Source: UBA9676 sp036522155 (GTDB lineage Bacteria > Actinomycetota > Actinomycetes > Streptosporangiales > Streptosporangiaceae). Taken from it: a stretch of 34,969 bases of DNA. This document shows, in pieces, positions 23,675 through 31,800 of the stretch. The position numbers were made by a program, and so were the translations under genes. The notes under the pieces were generated by a model. It was not told where the DNA came from. It did no database searches and was given only the letters and a program-made list of their open reading frames with translations. The stretch lies in assembly GCA_036522155.1 (NCBI GenBank), contig DATDGI010000277.1, forward strand, positions 1 to 34,969, in the 5' to 3' direction. The stretch's first letter is position 1, and each line of letters opens with the position of its first letter.

Positions 23675-24496
23675 ATGGACGACAGCTCAGAAGGCGGTGG
23701 GACGCGCCGTGTCCCCGCCGGTGCTGGGCCGGACGCCGCGGCCGGAGTCAGACCCAAGGGCAGGCCGGGCCGCAAGCCCAAGGGCAGCGTCCCGAGCGTG
23801 GTGACCGAGATGCCTGACCATCCCGACCCCGACCACGTGCTGACCTGGCGGCAGCGCAAGGTGCTGCAGGTGATCAGGGACTCGGTGCAGCGCCGCGGCT
23901 ATCCGCCTTCGATGCGCGAGATCGGCGAAGCGGTCGGCCTGACCAGCACGTCCAGCGTCTCTTACCAGCTCTCCACCTTGCAGGAGAAGGGCTACCTGCG
24001 GCGCGACGCGGGCCGCCCGCGGACGGTGGAGGTCAGGCTGCCTGGACATCCGGTCGTCCGTCCCGATGTCCAGGACGCTCCCGCCGAGTTCGACGAGTCC
24101 GGGCTGGACATCACCTCGCAGGAAGCCGCCTATGTGCCGCTGGTCGGCCGTATTGCCGCTGGTGGACCGGTACTGGCCGAGGAGCGGGTGGAGGATGTCT
24201 TCCCGCTGCCCAGGCAGATCGTCGGTGGGGGCACGCTCTTCCTGCTCAAGGTGGCCGGTGATTCCATGATCAATGCCGCCATCGCGGATGGTGACATGGT
24301 CGTCGTGCGGCAGCAGCCCGAGGCCCAGAACGGTGAGATCGTGGCCGCCATGATCGATGGCGAGGCCACGGTCAAGACGTTCAAGCACGAACGCGGGCAT
24401 GTCTGGCTGATGCCGCACAACCCCGCCTACACCCCGATCCCTGGTGACGAGGCGACCATCCTCGGCCGCGTGGTGGCCGTGCTCCGCAAGATGTAG
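23675..24496 (+). CDS. lexA: LexA SOS repressor, paralogue 2 (canonical locus)
   Basis: This 273-residue protein represses DNA-damage genes and cleaves itself when RecA filaments form. I chose the ATG at 23675, six bases after G-G-A-G-G-T-G-A-G; a GTG at 23642 would add 11 residues. Residues 1-50 are an unusual basic/Pro/Gly extension (K-G-R-P-G-R-K-P-K-G). The winged helix follows at about 55-122 (G-Y-P-P-S-M-R-E-I-G, T-S-T-S-S-V-S-Y-Q-L). The cleavage site is A162-G163 (R-I-A-A-G-G). Catalytic S197 (A-G-D-S-M-I) and K234 (T-V-K-T-F-K) are present. The SOS box on its promoter and the divergent LysM gene with nrdR beyond mark this as the orthologue of mycobacterial lexA (Rv2720). Confidence 0.96.
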   Translation: MDDSSEGGGTRRVPAGAGPDAAAGVRPKGRPGRKPKGSVPSVVTEMPDHPDPDHVLTWRQRKVLQVIRDSVQRRGYPPSMREIGEAVGLTSTSSVSYQLSTLQEKGYLRRDAGRPRTVEVRLPGHPVVRPDVQDAPAEFDESGLDITSQEAAYVPLVGRIAAGGPVLAEERVEDVFPLPRQIVGGGTLFLLKVAGDSMINAAIADGDMVVVRQQPEAQNGEIVAAMIDGEATVKTFKHERGHVWLMPHNPAYTPIPGDEATILGRVVAVLRKM

Positions 24497-24559
24497 CCAG
24501 CCGGGCGAACGCCGGCAGCAGACCCAGCTGGCAGGCCGCGTGGAGGGGCGGCCGGACGC

Positions 24560-25564
24560 TCAGCCGCCGCGGGCGGCGCGGAACGCTCCGGCGATCTCCG
24601 CCCGGCCCGCGCCGCGGGCGAGCAGCAGGTGGAGCAGCAGCCGCGCCTTGAGCGGATCAAGGAAGCCGGCCCCGATCAGGCCCTGCGCCTGCAGGTCTTT
24701 CTCAGATCCCGGGAAGCCGTACATCTCCCGCAGCACTGGCCCGGCGCCCGTGCGCGACGCCAGCACCACCGGGATCTGCCGGGCCAGCGCGGTCAGGTCT
24801 GGGACCAGCCAGGCGGGCACATGCCCAACCCCGAAACCCGCGATCACCAGGCCGTCGACGCGGCCGACCACGGCCCGCAGCAGTTCGCCGTCATCGCCGA
24901 GGGACATCGTCAGCAGCCCCACCCGTATCGCAGCGGGGCCCGGCTCACCGGGCAGGCCGGGCAGCAGCCGGCCGGGCAGGCCCGTGAGCAGCCGCACCTC
25001 ACCCTCGGCCACCTGGCCGAGCGGCCCCGCAGACGGTGATTGGAACGCGGTGATGCTGGTGGAGTGGGCCTTGCGCACGAACCGGGCAGCGTGTATCTCA
25101 TCGCCGAACACCACCAGGCAGCCCATCCCCCGCAGCCGCGGGCTCGCCGCCGCCACCACGGCGGCGTGGATGTTGGCGGGACCGTCCGCGCCGGCCAGGC
25201 CCGGGTGCCGCATCGCGCCGGTGACCACCACCGGTTCGTCCGGCGCGTGCAGCAGATCCAGCAGGAACGCGGTCTCCTCGATCGTGTCCGTGCCCTGGAT
25301 CACCACCGCCCCCGCGGCCCCGGCGGCAATTTCATGCCTAACGGCGGATGCCAGCTCGGTCACGTCCGCGATGGTGAGAGACGAGCCAGGGACCCTACGG
25401 AAATCATGGAGCGTGATCTCGGCCACGGCGGCCAGCCCTGGCACGGTGGCGAGCAGGTCCGCCGCGGGCAGGGCCGGGACGGCCGCCCCCGCCTGGCCGA
25501 ACGGCGGGGTCATCGCGATCGTCCCGCCCAGGGTGAACACCGCCACCCCCGGTTGTGCTGCCAT
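24560..25564 (-). CDS. ansA: L-asparaginase (type I/II asparaginase family)
   Basis: This 334-residue enzyme hydrolyses asparagine to aspartate and ammonia. Catalytic residues are visible: T15 (L-G-G-T-I-A-M), T92-D93 (Q-G-T-D-T-I-E-E-T) and K165 (R-K-A-H-S-T-S). R-H-P...A-D-G-P-A-N also fits the family. No signal peptide is present, so it is probably cytoplasmic. The ATG at 25564 has only a weak G-rich ribosome site and lies 32 bases after the leuS stop, so co-transcription with leuS is possible. It is convergent with lexA 2. Other members of the family act on glutamine, so glutaminase activity cannot be ruled out. Confidence 0.9.
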   Translation of the reverse strand: MAAQPGVAVFTLGGTIAMTPPFGQAGAAVPALPAADLLATVPGLAAVAEITLHDFRRVPGSSLTIADVTELASAVRHEIAAGAAGAVVIQGTDTIEETAFLLDLLHAPDEPVVVTGAMRHPGLAGADGPANIHAAVVAAASPRLRGMGCLVVFGDEIHAARFVRKAHSTSITAFQSPSAGPLGQVAEGEVRLLTGLPGRLLPGLPGEPGPAAIRVGLLTMSLGDDGELLRAVVGRVDGLVIAGFGVGHVPAWLVPDLTALARQIPVVLASRTGAGPVLREMYGFPGSEKDLQAQGLIGAGFLDPLKARLLLHLLLARGAGRAEIAGAFRAARGG

Positions 25565-25596
25565 CCGCAGGCCCCGCCGCTGCCGCTGCCCCGCCG

Positions 25597-28077
25597 TCAG
25601 GCGGTAACGATGTTGACCAGGCGGGGTGCCCGCACGATGACCGTCCGCACGCCCGCCCCGGCCAGCGCCCTGATCACCCCGGGCGCGGCCAGCGCCAGCT
25701 CGCGCAGCTCGTCCTCGCCGATGCCGGGCGGGACCTGCAGCCGGTCCCGCAGCTTGCCGTTGACCTGCACCACGCAGGTCACCAGTTCCTGCACCAGCAG
25801 CGCCGGATCAGCGGACGGCCAGGCCGTGCGCGCCACCGACGGTTCGTGGCCCAGCAGCGCCCAGCACTCCTCCGCGGTGTAGGGGGCGAAGAGCGACAGC
25901 TGGATGGCCAGCGTCTCCGCCGCCTCCCGGACGGCCGGATCGGCGGCGCCCGGTCCGGCGTCGATCGCCCGGCGGGCCGCGCTGGCCAGCTCCATCAGCC
26001 GCGCCACCGCGACGTTCAGCCGCGCTCCGTCGACCAGCCTGGTCACCTCGTCGATGGTCCGGTGGGTGACCTTGCGCAGCTCGGTTTCACCGGCCCCAGT
26101 GGCGGTTTCCGCTGCCCCGGCCTCGGCGGCCAGCCGCCAGACCCGGCCCAGGAACCTGACCATCGCCTCCGGGTTCATGTCGGCCCAGTCGATGTCGTCC
26201 TCGGGCGGGCTGGCGAAGATCATCGTCAGCCGGATCGCGTCGACCCCGTGCGCGGCCAGCTGCTCGCCCAGGTCGACGCCGTTCCCCAGCGACTTCGACA
26301 TCGCCCGGCCCTGGTTGATCACATGGCCCTGGTTCAGCTGCCGCGTGAACGGTTCTACGAAATCGCACATCCCCATGTCGTACAGGACCTTGACGAAGAA
26401 CCGCGCGTACAGCAGGTGCAGGATGGCGTGCTCGACGCCGCCCACGTACATGTCCACCGGGCACCAGCGCCGCACCGCCTCGACGTCGAACGGCCCGTGC
26501 TCATACCGGGGCGAGCAGTACCGCAGGAAGTACCAGGAGGAGTCGACGAACGTGTCCATGGTGTCGGTGTCGCGCCTGGCGGGACCACCGCACTTGGGGC
26601 ACTCGGTATTGACCCAGTCCAGCTCGGCCGCCAGCGGCGATACCCCCTTGGGGACCAGGTCCTGCCCGCGCAGATCCGGCAGCACCACCGGCAGCTGCTC
26701 ATCAGGCACCGGCACCTCCCCGCACCCATCGCAGTACACGATCGGGATGGGAGTGCCCCAGAACCGCTGCCGGGACACCAGCCAGTCGCGCAGCCGGTAG
26801 CTGACCGCGGCCCGCCCCTGGTCCTGCCCGGCCAGGATCTCGGTGATCCGGGTGATCGCGGCGGCCTTGTCCAGGCCGTTGATCGGGCCCGAGTTGACCA
26901 GAGTGCCGTCACCGGTGGTGGCGATGCCGGTGACCGCCGGATCGGGCTCGCCCGTGTCCACGACCACCCGCACCGGCAGCCCAAATTTGCGCGCGAAGTC
27001 CAGGTCACGCTGGTCGTGGGCGGGCACGGCCATGATCGCGCCGGTGCCGTAGTCCGGCAGCACGTAGTCGGCCGCCCAGACCGGCATCCGCTCCCCGGTG
27101 GCCGGGTTCGTGGCATACCGGCCCAGGAAGACCCCGGTCTTCTCGCGGTCGGCCGACTGCCGCTCGATGTCGGTCAGCTTGCGCACCTGCGACAGGTACT
27201 CCGCCAGCTGGCCACGCAGCTCGGGGGCGCAGATCTCCTCGGCCAGCGGTGAGTCGGCCGCGACCACGAAGAAGGTCGCCCCGTACAGGGTGTCCGGGCG
27301 GGTGGTGAACACGGTGACCGGCTCGTCCCGGCCCTCGATGGGGAACCGGATTTCCGCGCCCTCCGAGCGCCCGATCCAGTTCCGCTGCATCAGCAGCACC
27401 CGGTCCGGCCAGTGCCCTTCCAGCGGCGCCATGTCGGCCAGCAGGCGTTCGGCATATTCAGTGATCTTGAAGTACCACTGGGTCAGCAGCCGCCGGGTGA
27501 CCTCCGACCCGCACCGCTCGCAATGGCCGGCGATCACCTGCTCGTTGGCCAGCACGGTCTGGTCGACCGGGCACCAGTTGACGTAGCCGTCCTTGCGGTA
27601 GGCCAGGCCGCGCTCGTAGAAGCGCAGGAACAGCCACTGGTTCCAGCGGTAGTAGTCCGGGTCGCAGGTCTGCAGCCGCCGTGACCAGTCGAAGGACACG
27701 GCGTACCGGCGGAACGAGGCGGCCTGGGTCTCGATGTTGGCGTAGGTCCAGTCGGATGGGTGGGAGTTGTTGCGGATGGCCGCGTTCTCCGCGGGCAGGC
27801 CGAACGCATCCCAGCCGATCGGGTGCAGGACATTGTGCCCGCGCAGGAACCAGTAGCGGGCGATCGCGTCGGCGATCGCATAGGCCTCGGCGTGGCCCAT
27901 GTGCAGGTCGCCCGATGGGTAGGGGAACATATCCAGCAGATAGGTCCGCGGCCGCGGGTCCGCCGGGTCGTCGCTGGCGCGGAACGGATCCAGCGCGGCC
28001 CACCGGGCCAGCCATTTCTCCTGGATCTCACGGGGGTCATAGTGCTGCTGTGCCCGCTCGGCACTGTCGGCTGTCAT
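25597..28077 (-). CDS. leuS: Leucyl-tRNA synthetase
   Basis: This 826-residue class I synthetase charges tRNA-Leu. The HIGH-type motif is H59-M-G-H62 (Y-P-S-G-D-L-H-M-G-H). The KMSKS loop is M593-S-K-S596 (A-M-S-K-S-L-G-N). The CP1 editing domain lies about 220-420 with T-R-P-D-T-L-Y-G and Y-G-T-G-A-I-M-A-V-P-A-H-D-x-R-D, so proofreading should be intact. A Cys-x2-Cys pair occurs in the zinc-domain region (C-P-K-C-G-G and C-D-G-C-G). The ATG at 28077 follows A-G-G-A-C-A-G-G. Upstream lie a terminator hairpin, a second hairpin and a short Leu-containing ORF, suggesting attenuation by leucyl-tRNA supply. Confidence 0.98.
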   Translation of the reverse strand: MTADSAERAQQHYDPREIQEKWLARWAALDPFRASDDPADPRPRTYLLDMFPYPSGDLHMGHAEAYAIADAIARYWFLRGHNVLHPIGWDAFGLPAENAAIRNNSHPSDWTYANIETQAASFRRYAVSFDWSRRLQTCDPDYYRWNQWLFLRFYERGLAYRKDGYVNWCPVDQTVLANEQVIAGHCERCGSEVTRRLLTQWYFKITEYAERLLADMAPLEGHWPDRVLLMQRNWIGRSEGAEIRFPIEGRDEPVTVFTTRPDTLYGATFFVVAADSPLAEEICAPELRGQLAEYLSQVRKLTDIERQSADREKTGVFLGRYATNPATGERMPVWAADYVLPDYGTGAIMAVPAHDQRDLDFARKFGLPVRVVVDTGEPDPAVTGIATTGDGTLVNSGPINGLDKAAAITRITEILAGQDQGRAAVSYRLRDWLVSRQRFWGTPIPIVYCDGCGEVPVPDEQLPVVLPDLRGQDLVPKGVSPLAAELDWVNTECPKCGGPARRDTDTMDTFVDSSWYFLRYCSPRYEHGPFDVEAVRRWCPVDMYVGGVEHAILHLLYARFFVKVLYDMGMCDFVEPFTRQLNQGHVINQGRAMSKSLGNGVDLGEQLAAHGVDAIRLTMIFASPPEDDIDWADMNPEAMVRFLGRVWRLAAEAGAAETATGAGETELRKVTHRTIDEVTRLVDGARLNVAVARLMELASAARRAIDAGPGAADPAVREAAETLAIQLSLFAPYTAEECWALLGHEPSVARTAWPSADPALLVQELVTCVVQVNGKLRDRLQVPPGIGEDELRELALAAPGVIRALAGAGVRTVIVRAPRLVNIVTA

Positions 28078-28115
28078 GGTCCTGTCCTCACACTCGATCG
28101 ATCGGCTCCGGCAAC

Positions 28116-28142
28116 AGAAAAGCCCCCCGGGTCACGAGGGGC
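28116..28142 (-). terminator. Intrinsic terminator in the leuS leader (attenuator)
   Basis: On the minus strand, GCCCCTCG (28142-28135) pairs with CGGGGGGC (28129-28122) around a 5-base loop (8 bp with one G-U). TTTTCT follows (28121-28116). It ends about 40 bases before the leuS start, in the sense of leuS transcription, so it must be bypassed for leuS expression. Confidence 0.75.
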
Positions 28143-28176
28143 AGCCGCGCCAACGAGTGACTCAGTCGGCGCGGCT
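28143..28176 (-). promoter_or_regulatory. Hairpin abutting the leuS attenuator
   Basis: Perfect 9-bp arms AGCCGCGCC (28176-28168) and GGCGCGGCT (28151-28143) enclose a 16-base loop. It sits directly upstream of the terminator and its 5' arm overlaps the stop codon of the candidate leader ORF. It would be disrupted by a ribosome paused on the Leu codons. The loop holds GTCAC, complementary to GTGAC in the terminator hairpin. Confidence 0.6.
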
Positions 28177-28204
28177 AGGTAAGGAGCTTCCGAGCGGCAC
28201 GCAT
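28175..28204 (-). CDS. Candidate leuS leader peptide, MRAARKLLT
   Basis: This nine-codon ORF ends in tandem Leu codons CTC-CTT, then ACC and TAG. There is no ribosome site, but a T-A-C-C-C-T -10 element (28212-28217) lies seven bases upstream, so the transcript may start at the ATG and be leaderless. The Leu codons just before the first hairpin fit ribosome-mediated attenuation of leuS. The ORF is too short for statistical support; the evidence is its position. Confidence 0.45.
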   Translation of the reverse strand: MRAARKLLT

Positions 28205-28471
28205 GCATTACAGGGTACCGCAACCGGCGCCCGGCCCGCATGCGACGATCTGCGCCCGCCGGGCCGGCCCCGGCCGGCGTACCGGGAGCCAGCCCGATCG
28301 GCGGCGGCCAGCAGATCGGCACCCGGATCCGGACCGGAAACCGCTTCCGGCCAACGGTTCCTGCTGCCGCCAGCGCTGCGCACGTCTTTCTGGAATGCCT
28401 GCCCGGGGCGCGGCCGCAGTAGTGATGCTCCCGGGCAACGGGTGCACTCCCGGGCAGAAACTGATCCGGAT

Positions 28472-28491
28472 CGATGTAAGCGCTTACGTCG
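28472..28491. promoter_or_regulatory. LacI-type operator-like palindrome
   Basis: The core GTAAGCGCTTAC is a perfect 12-bp palindrome, and outer arms extend it to 20 bp with one mismatched pair. It resembles operators of LacI/GalR-family repressors (pattern T-G-T-A-A-G-C-G-C-T-T-A-C-A). No such regulator is in the window. It lies about 400 bases before the synthase start and 270 before the leuS leader. Confidence 0.5.
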
Positions 28492-28578
28492 TTATGGTGT
28501 TCAAAGAATGAGTCGCCGGACGGAAACTGGCTCATTTTCCTGGCTGGCTCAGGCGGTAAGAGATCAAGGCTGTCAGTA

Positions 28579-28595
28579 AGCAGCAAAATGCTGCT
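28579..28595. repeat. Inverted repeat upstream of the synthase gene
   Basis: Perfect 7-bp arms AGCAGCA and TGCTGCT flank AAA. An operator or small hairpin is possible. Confidence 0.35.
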
Positions 28596-28894
28596 GGATT
28601 CGGCCAAAGCAACGCGTCCCGCTTTCCGCCTTGACCGGCGCTGGCCGGCCCCAATAATTTCAATCCGGCAGCCTTGCGCGGCAGGTCAGCGCGGCAGGGT
28701 TTCTATGCCACGCTTGTCCAGCGTGATCCGGCATCGCACCAGGGCGGAGAGCAATCGAGGGAATTCCCCGCCTGGCCAGCGATATCTTGCGGATCATGCT
28801 CGTTTCGGGGGGGTAATGGACATTCTGGGTTGTAGCAAACGCGCCTGGCCCGGGAAGGGGATGACGATGGGGAACGGTGGGACTGGCGCTGCCC

Positions 28895-31800
28895 ATGCCT
28901 GAAACTCCCGCCTCCGAAACCCCCGCTGAGGCAATCGCCGTCGTCGGCATGGCCTGCCGGTTTCCGGAAGCCGCCCACACCGCCGAGTTCCTGGAGTTGT
29001 TCCTGACCGGCCGGCGCTCTTTCCGGCGGCTCCCTCCGGTCCGGCTGGACGTCACCGGCGACGGGGATCCAGTCACGCCTACGGGCGAGCCGCCCGCGGC
29101 CGACCAGGGACCAGCCGAGCTGCCGCCGGTCCGGGCCGCTCTAATCGAAGGCTGGCATTTCGACCGCGCGGCGTTCGGCATCACTGAGTCCGCATACCGG
29201 GCAGCCGACCCGGCCCACTGGCTGGCCCTGGAAACCGCGGCCCGCGCACTGGCCGACGGTGGCTTCCCGGGCGGTCAGGGCCTCACCCGCGACCGTACGG
29301 GGGTCATCATCGGCAACACCCTCACCGGTGATGTGTCCCGCGCGACCACGATGCGGGCCCGCTGGCCCTACGTCCGCCGGATCCTCGCCGCTGCACTCGC
29401 GGGTGAAGTCGCACCCGAGGCCCAGGCCGCCGTCATCGAGCGCGCCATGGCCGGCTTCCTCGCCCCCTTCCCCCGTATCGGCGAAGAGAGCCTGGCGGGC
29501 AGCCTGCCCGGGGCGATCGCCGACCGGATCTGCGGCCATTTCGGTTTCCGGGGCGGCGGCCACGCCGTCGACTCGGCCCACTCGTCCTCACTGCTCGCGA
29601 TCGCCAGCGCCTGTTCGGCGCTGGCAGCGGGAGATATCGACGCCGCCGTGGCCGGCGGGGTGGATCTGAGCATCGACCCGTTCGAGCTGGCCGGCCTGGC
29701 CAGCACGGGTGCGCTCGCCGGCGGTGAGATGCGGATATTCGACACCCGGCCGACCGGCTTCTGGCCGGGCGAAGGCTGCGGGCTGGTCGTGCTGATGCGC
29801 GCCCGCGACGCCAGGGCGGCCGGGGTGCCGGCCTACGCAGAGATCGCTGGATGGGGGCTGTCATCAGCCGGGAATCAGGCCCTGACCCGGCCGGGTTCCG
29901 GCAGCCTGCTGCTGGCCTTGCGGCGGGCCTACCAGCGGGCCGGCCTTGACCCGGCCGCCGTCCAGCTGATCGAGGGAGACGGAACCGGTACCGGCTCTGG
30001 TGACCTCGCCGAACTCACCTCGCTGGCGGAGATCCGGGAAGGGGCGGGCACCCTCGCCGCGCTCGGTTCGGTGAAGGCCAACATCGGGCACACCAAGGCG
30101 GCGGCCGGGGTGGCCGGGCTGATCAAGGCCACGCTCGCCGTCGCGGCGGGCGTCCTCCCGCCCACCACCGGCTGCCTGCGCCCGCACCCGCTGATCACCA
30201 GCGAAGACGCGCGGCTGCGCGTGCTGCGGACGGCCGAGCCCTGGCCGGACGGGCCGCGGCTGGCCGGAGTCAGTGCGGTCGGCCCGGGCGGCACCAGCGT
30301 GCACGTGATCGTGCGGCGGGATACCCGTGGCGGCCGGCGACGGCGGGCGCCTGGAGCAGCCCAGCTGGCCGCGGTGTCCGCAGCGTCACCCGCCGCGGAT
30401 GCCGCGGCTCGGCGGGCCAGCACCGGTGGCAGCCAGACCGATGCGGGCACTGGCGGTAGCCGCGGCAGCCGCGGTGGCCAGACCGGCGGCGCCGGGCAGC
30501 GTCGCGGTGGCCCCGGGCGGGCGATGCTGGTGGTGGCCGGGCCACCCCGGACCGAGGCGTTCGTCTTCAGCGGGCCAGACCGGCAGGCGCTAGCCCGGGA
30601 GCTGGGCCGGGTCGCGGACCTGGCTCCCTGGCTGTCCGACGGCGAGCTGCAGGACCTGGCCTGCCAGGCAGGCCGCCGCTCGGAGGATCTCGGACCGATC
30701 CGGGTCTCGCTCGTGGCCAGCAGCCAGGACCAGCTGGCCGGGCTCGCCCGGGATGCGATCGGGCTGCTGCCGGGACTCCGGCCGGGCAAGCTGGCGGTGG
30801 TCCCCGGCGTGTTCGCCGCCGACGGCGGGCGAGGGCGGGTGACGCTGCTGTTCCCGGGTGAGGGCGCCCCGCTGGGCACGCCATCGTCTCGCCCGGCCGC
30901 TGACGAAGCCGCCAGCTACGATCCCGCGCTGCAGCCGGCCATCCTGGCCGCGTCGCTGGCCGGGCTGCGCTGGCTCGACCAGCTGGGCGTGGTGGCGTCG
31001 GCGGCGGCCGGGCACGGGGTCGGCGAAATCACCGGCCTGGTTTGGGCTGGGTCGCTGGCCGAGCCGGACGCAGCCCAGCTCGTCTCCCAGCGCGGGTCCT
31101 TGCTGGCCGACCCGGCCACACCGCCGACCACGCTGATGCGGGTGGACGCGGATGCCGGCACCGCCGCTGGCCTGTGCGCGGGGACCGAGTTGGCGATCGC
31201 CGCCGACAACGGCCCACGCTGCCAGGTACTGGCCGGGCCCGCGACCGCGCTGCGCGTCCTGGCCCAGCGCCTGGCCCAGGACGGGCTCCCGGCCCGGCTG
31301 CTGGGCTCACCGCACGGCTTCTACAGTGCCGCGATGACCGACCGGGTGCCGGCGTTGCGCACCGTCCTGGCCGGGGTCCCGTTCCGGCCGCTGATCCGGC
31401 GGCTGATATCCACCGTCTCCGGCACCGAACTGGCCGCGGACGCCGACATCGTGAGCTTGCTGTGCCGTCAGCTGACCTCGCCGGTGAGATTCGCGGATGC
31501 CCTGCGCGTGGCAGCAGCTGACGCAGACCTGCTAGTGGAGACCGGCCCCGGGCACTGCCTGTCCCTGCTGGCGGGTGACTGCACCGATGTTCCCGCCGTC
31601 AGTCTCGGCGGCGACCGCGCTGACGTGGCCGCGGCGGCGCAGGTGATGGCGGCGCTTTTCGCGGTGGGCGCGGTGCGCGCGCTGGCCATGCCGTTCTCCG
31701 GCCGGCCGGCACGCCCGATCGATATCTGGCGGGAGCGGACCTTCGTCACCAACCCATGCGGAACCGCCCCGCCGCCCGGCATCCGGGCGGCCGCAACCGG

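Larger units (their letters stand above)
28205..28894. other. Long intergenic region between leuS and the giant synthase gene
   Basis: This is 690 bases without a credible gene. It is A/T-richer than neighbouring coding DNA from about 28440 to 28830. It contains a repeated CTCCCGGGCA (28428 and 28447), a 20-bp palindrome (28472-28491) and an AGCAGCA-aaa-TGCTGCT inverted repeat (28579-28595). It should hold the synthase promoter; I cannot place -35/-10 elements with confidence. Confidence 0.6.

Noticed and set aside
28211..28228. A T-box-like string (AGGGTACCGCAACC) on the plus strand
   Set aside because: It points away from leuS, lacks the T-G-G element and specifier structures, and the terminator is on the other strand.
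28074..28607. A 177-codon minus-strand frame ending in an ATGA overlap with leuS
   Set aside because: The translation has no family resemblance, and it would cross the terminator and hairpin of the leuS leader; the overlap is probably chance.
28877..28894. GTG at 28877 as the synthase start
   Set aside because: It is possible, but it adds only six residues and the ATG at 28895 gives the usual short lead-in to the KS; it is kept as an alternative.
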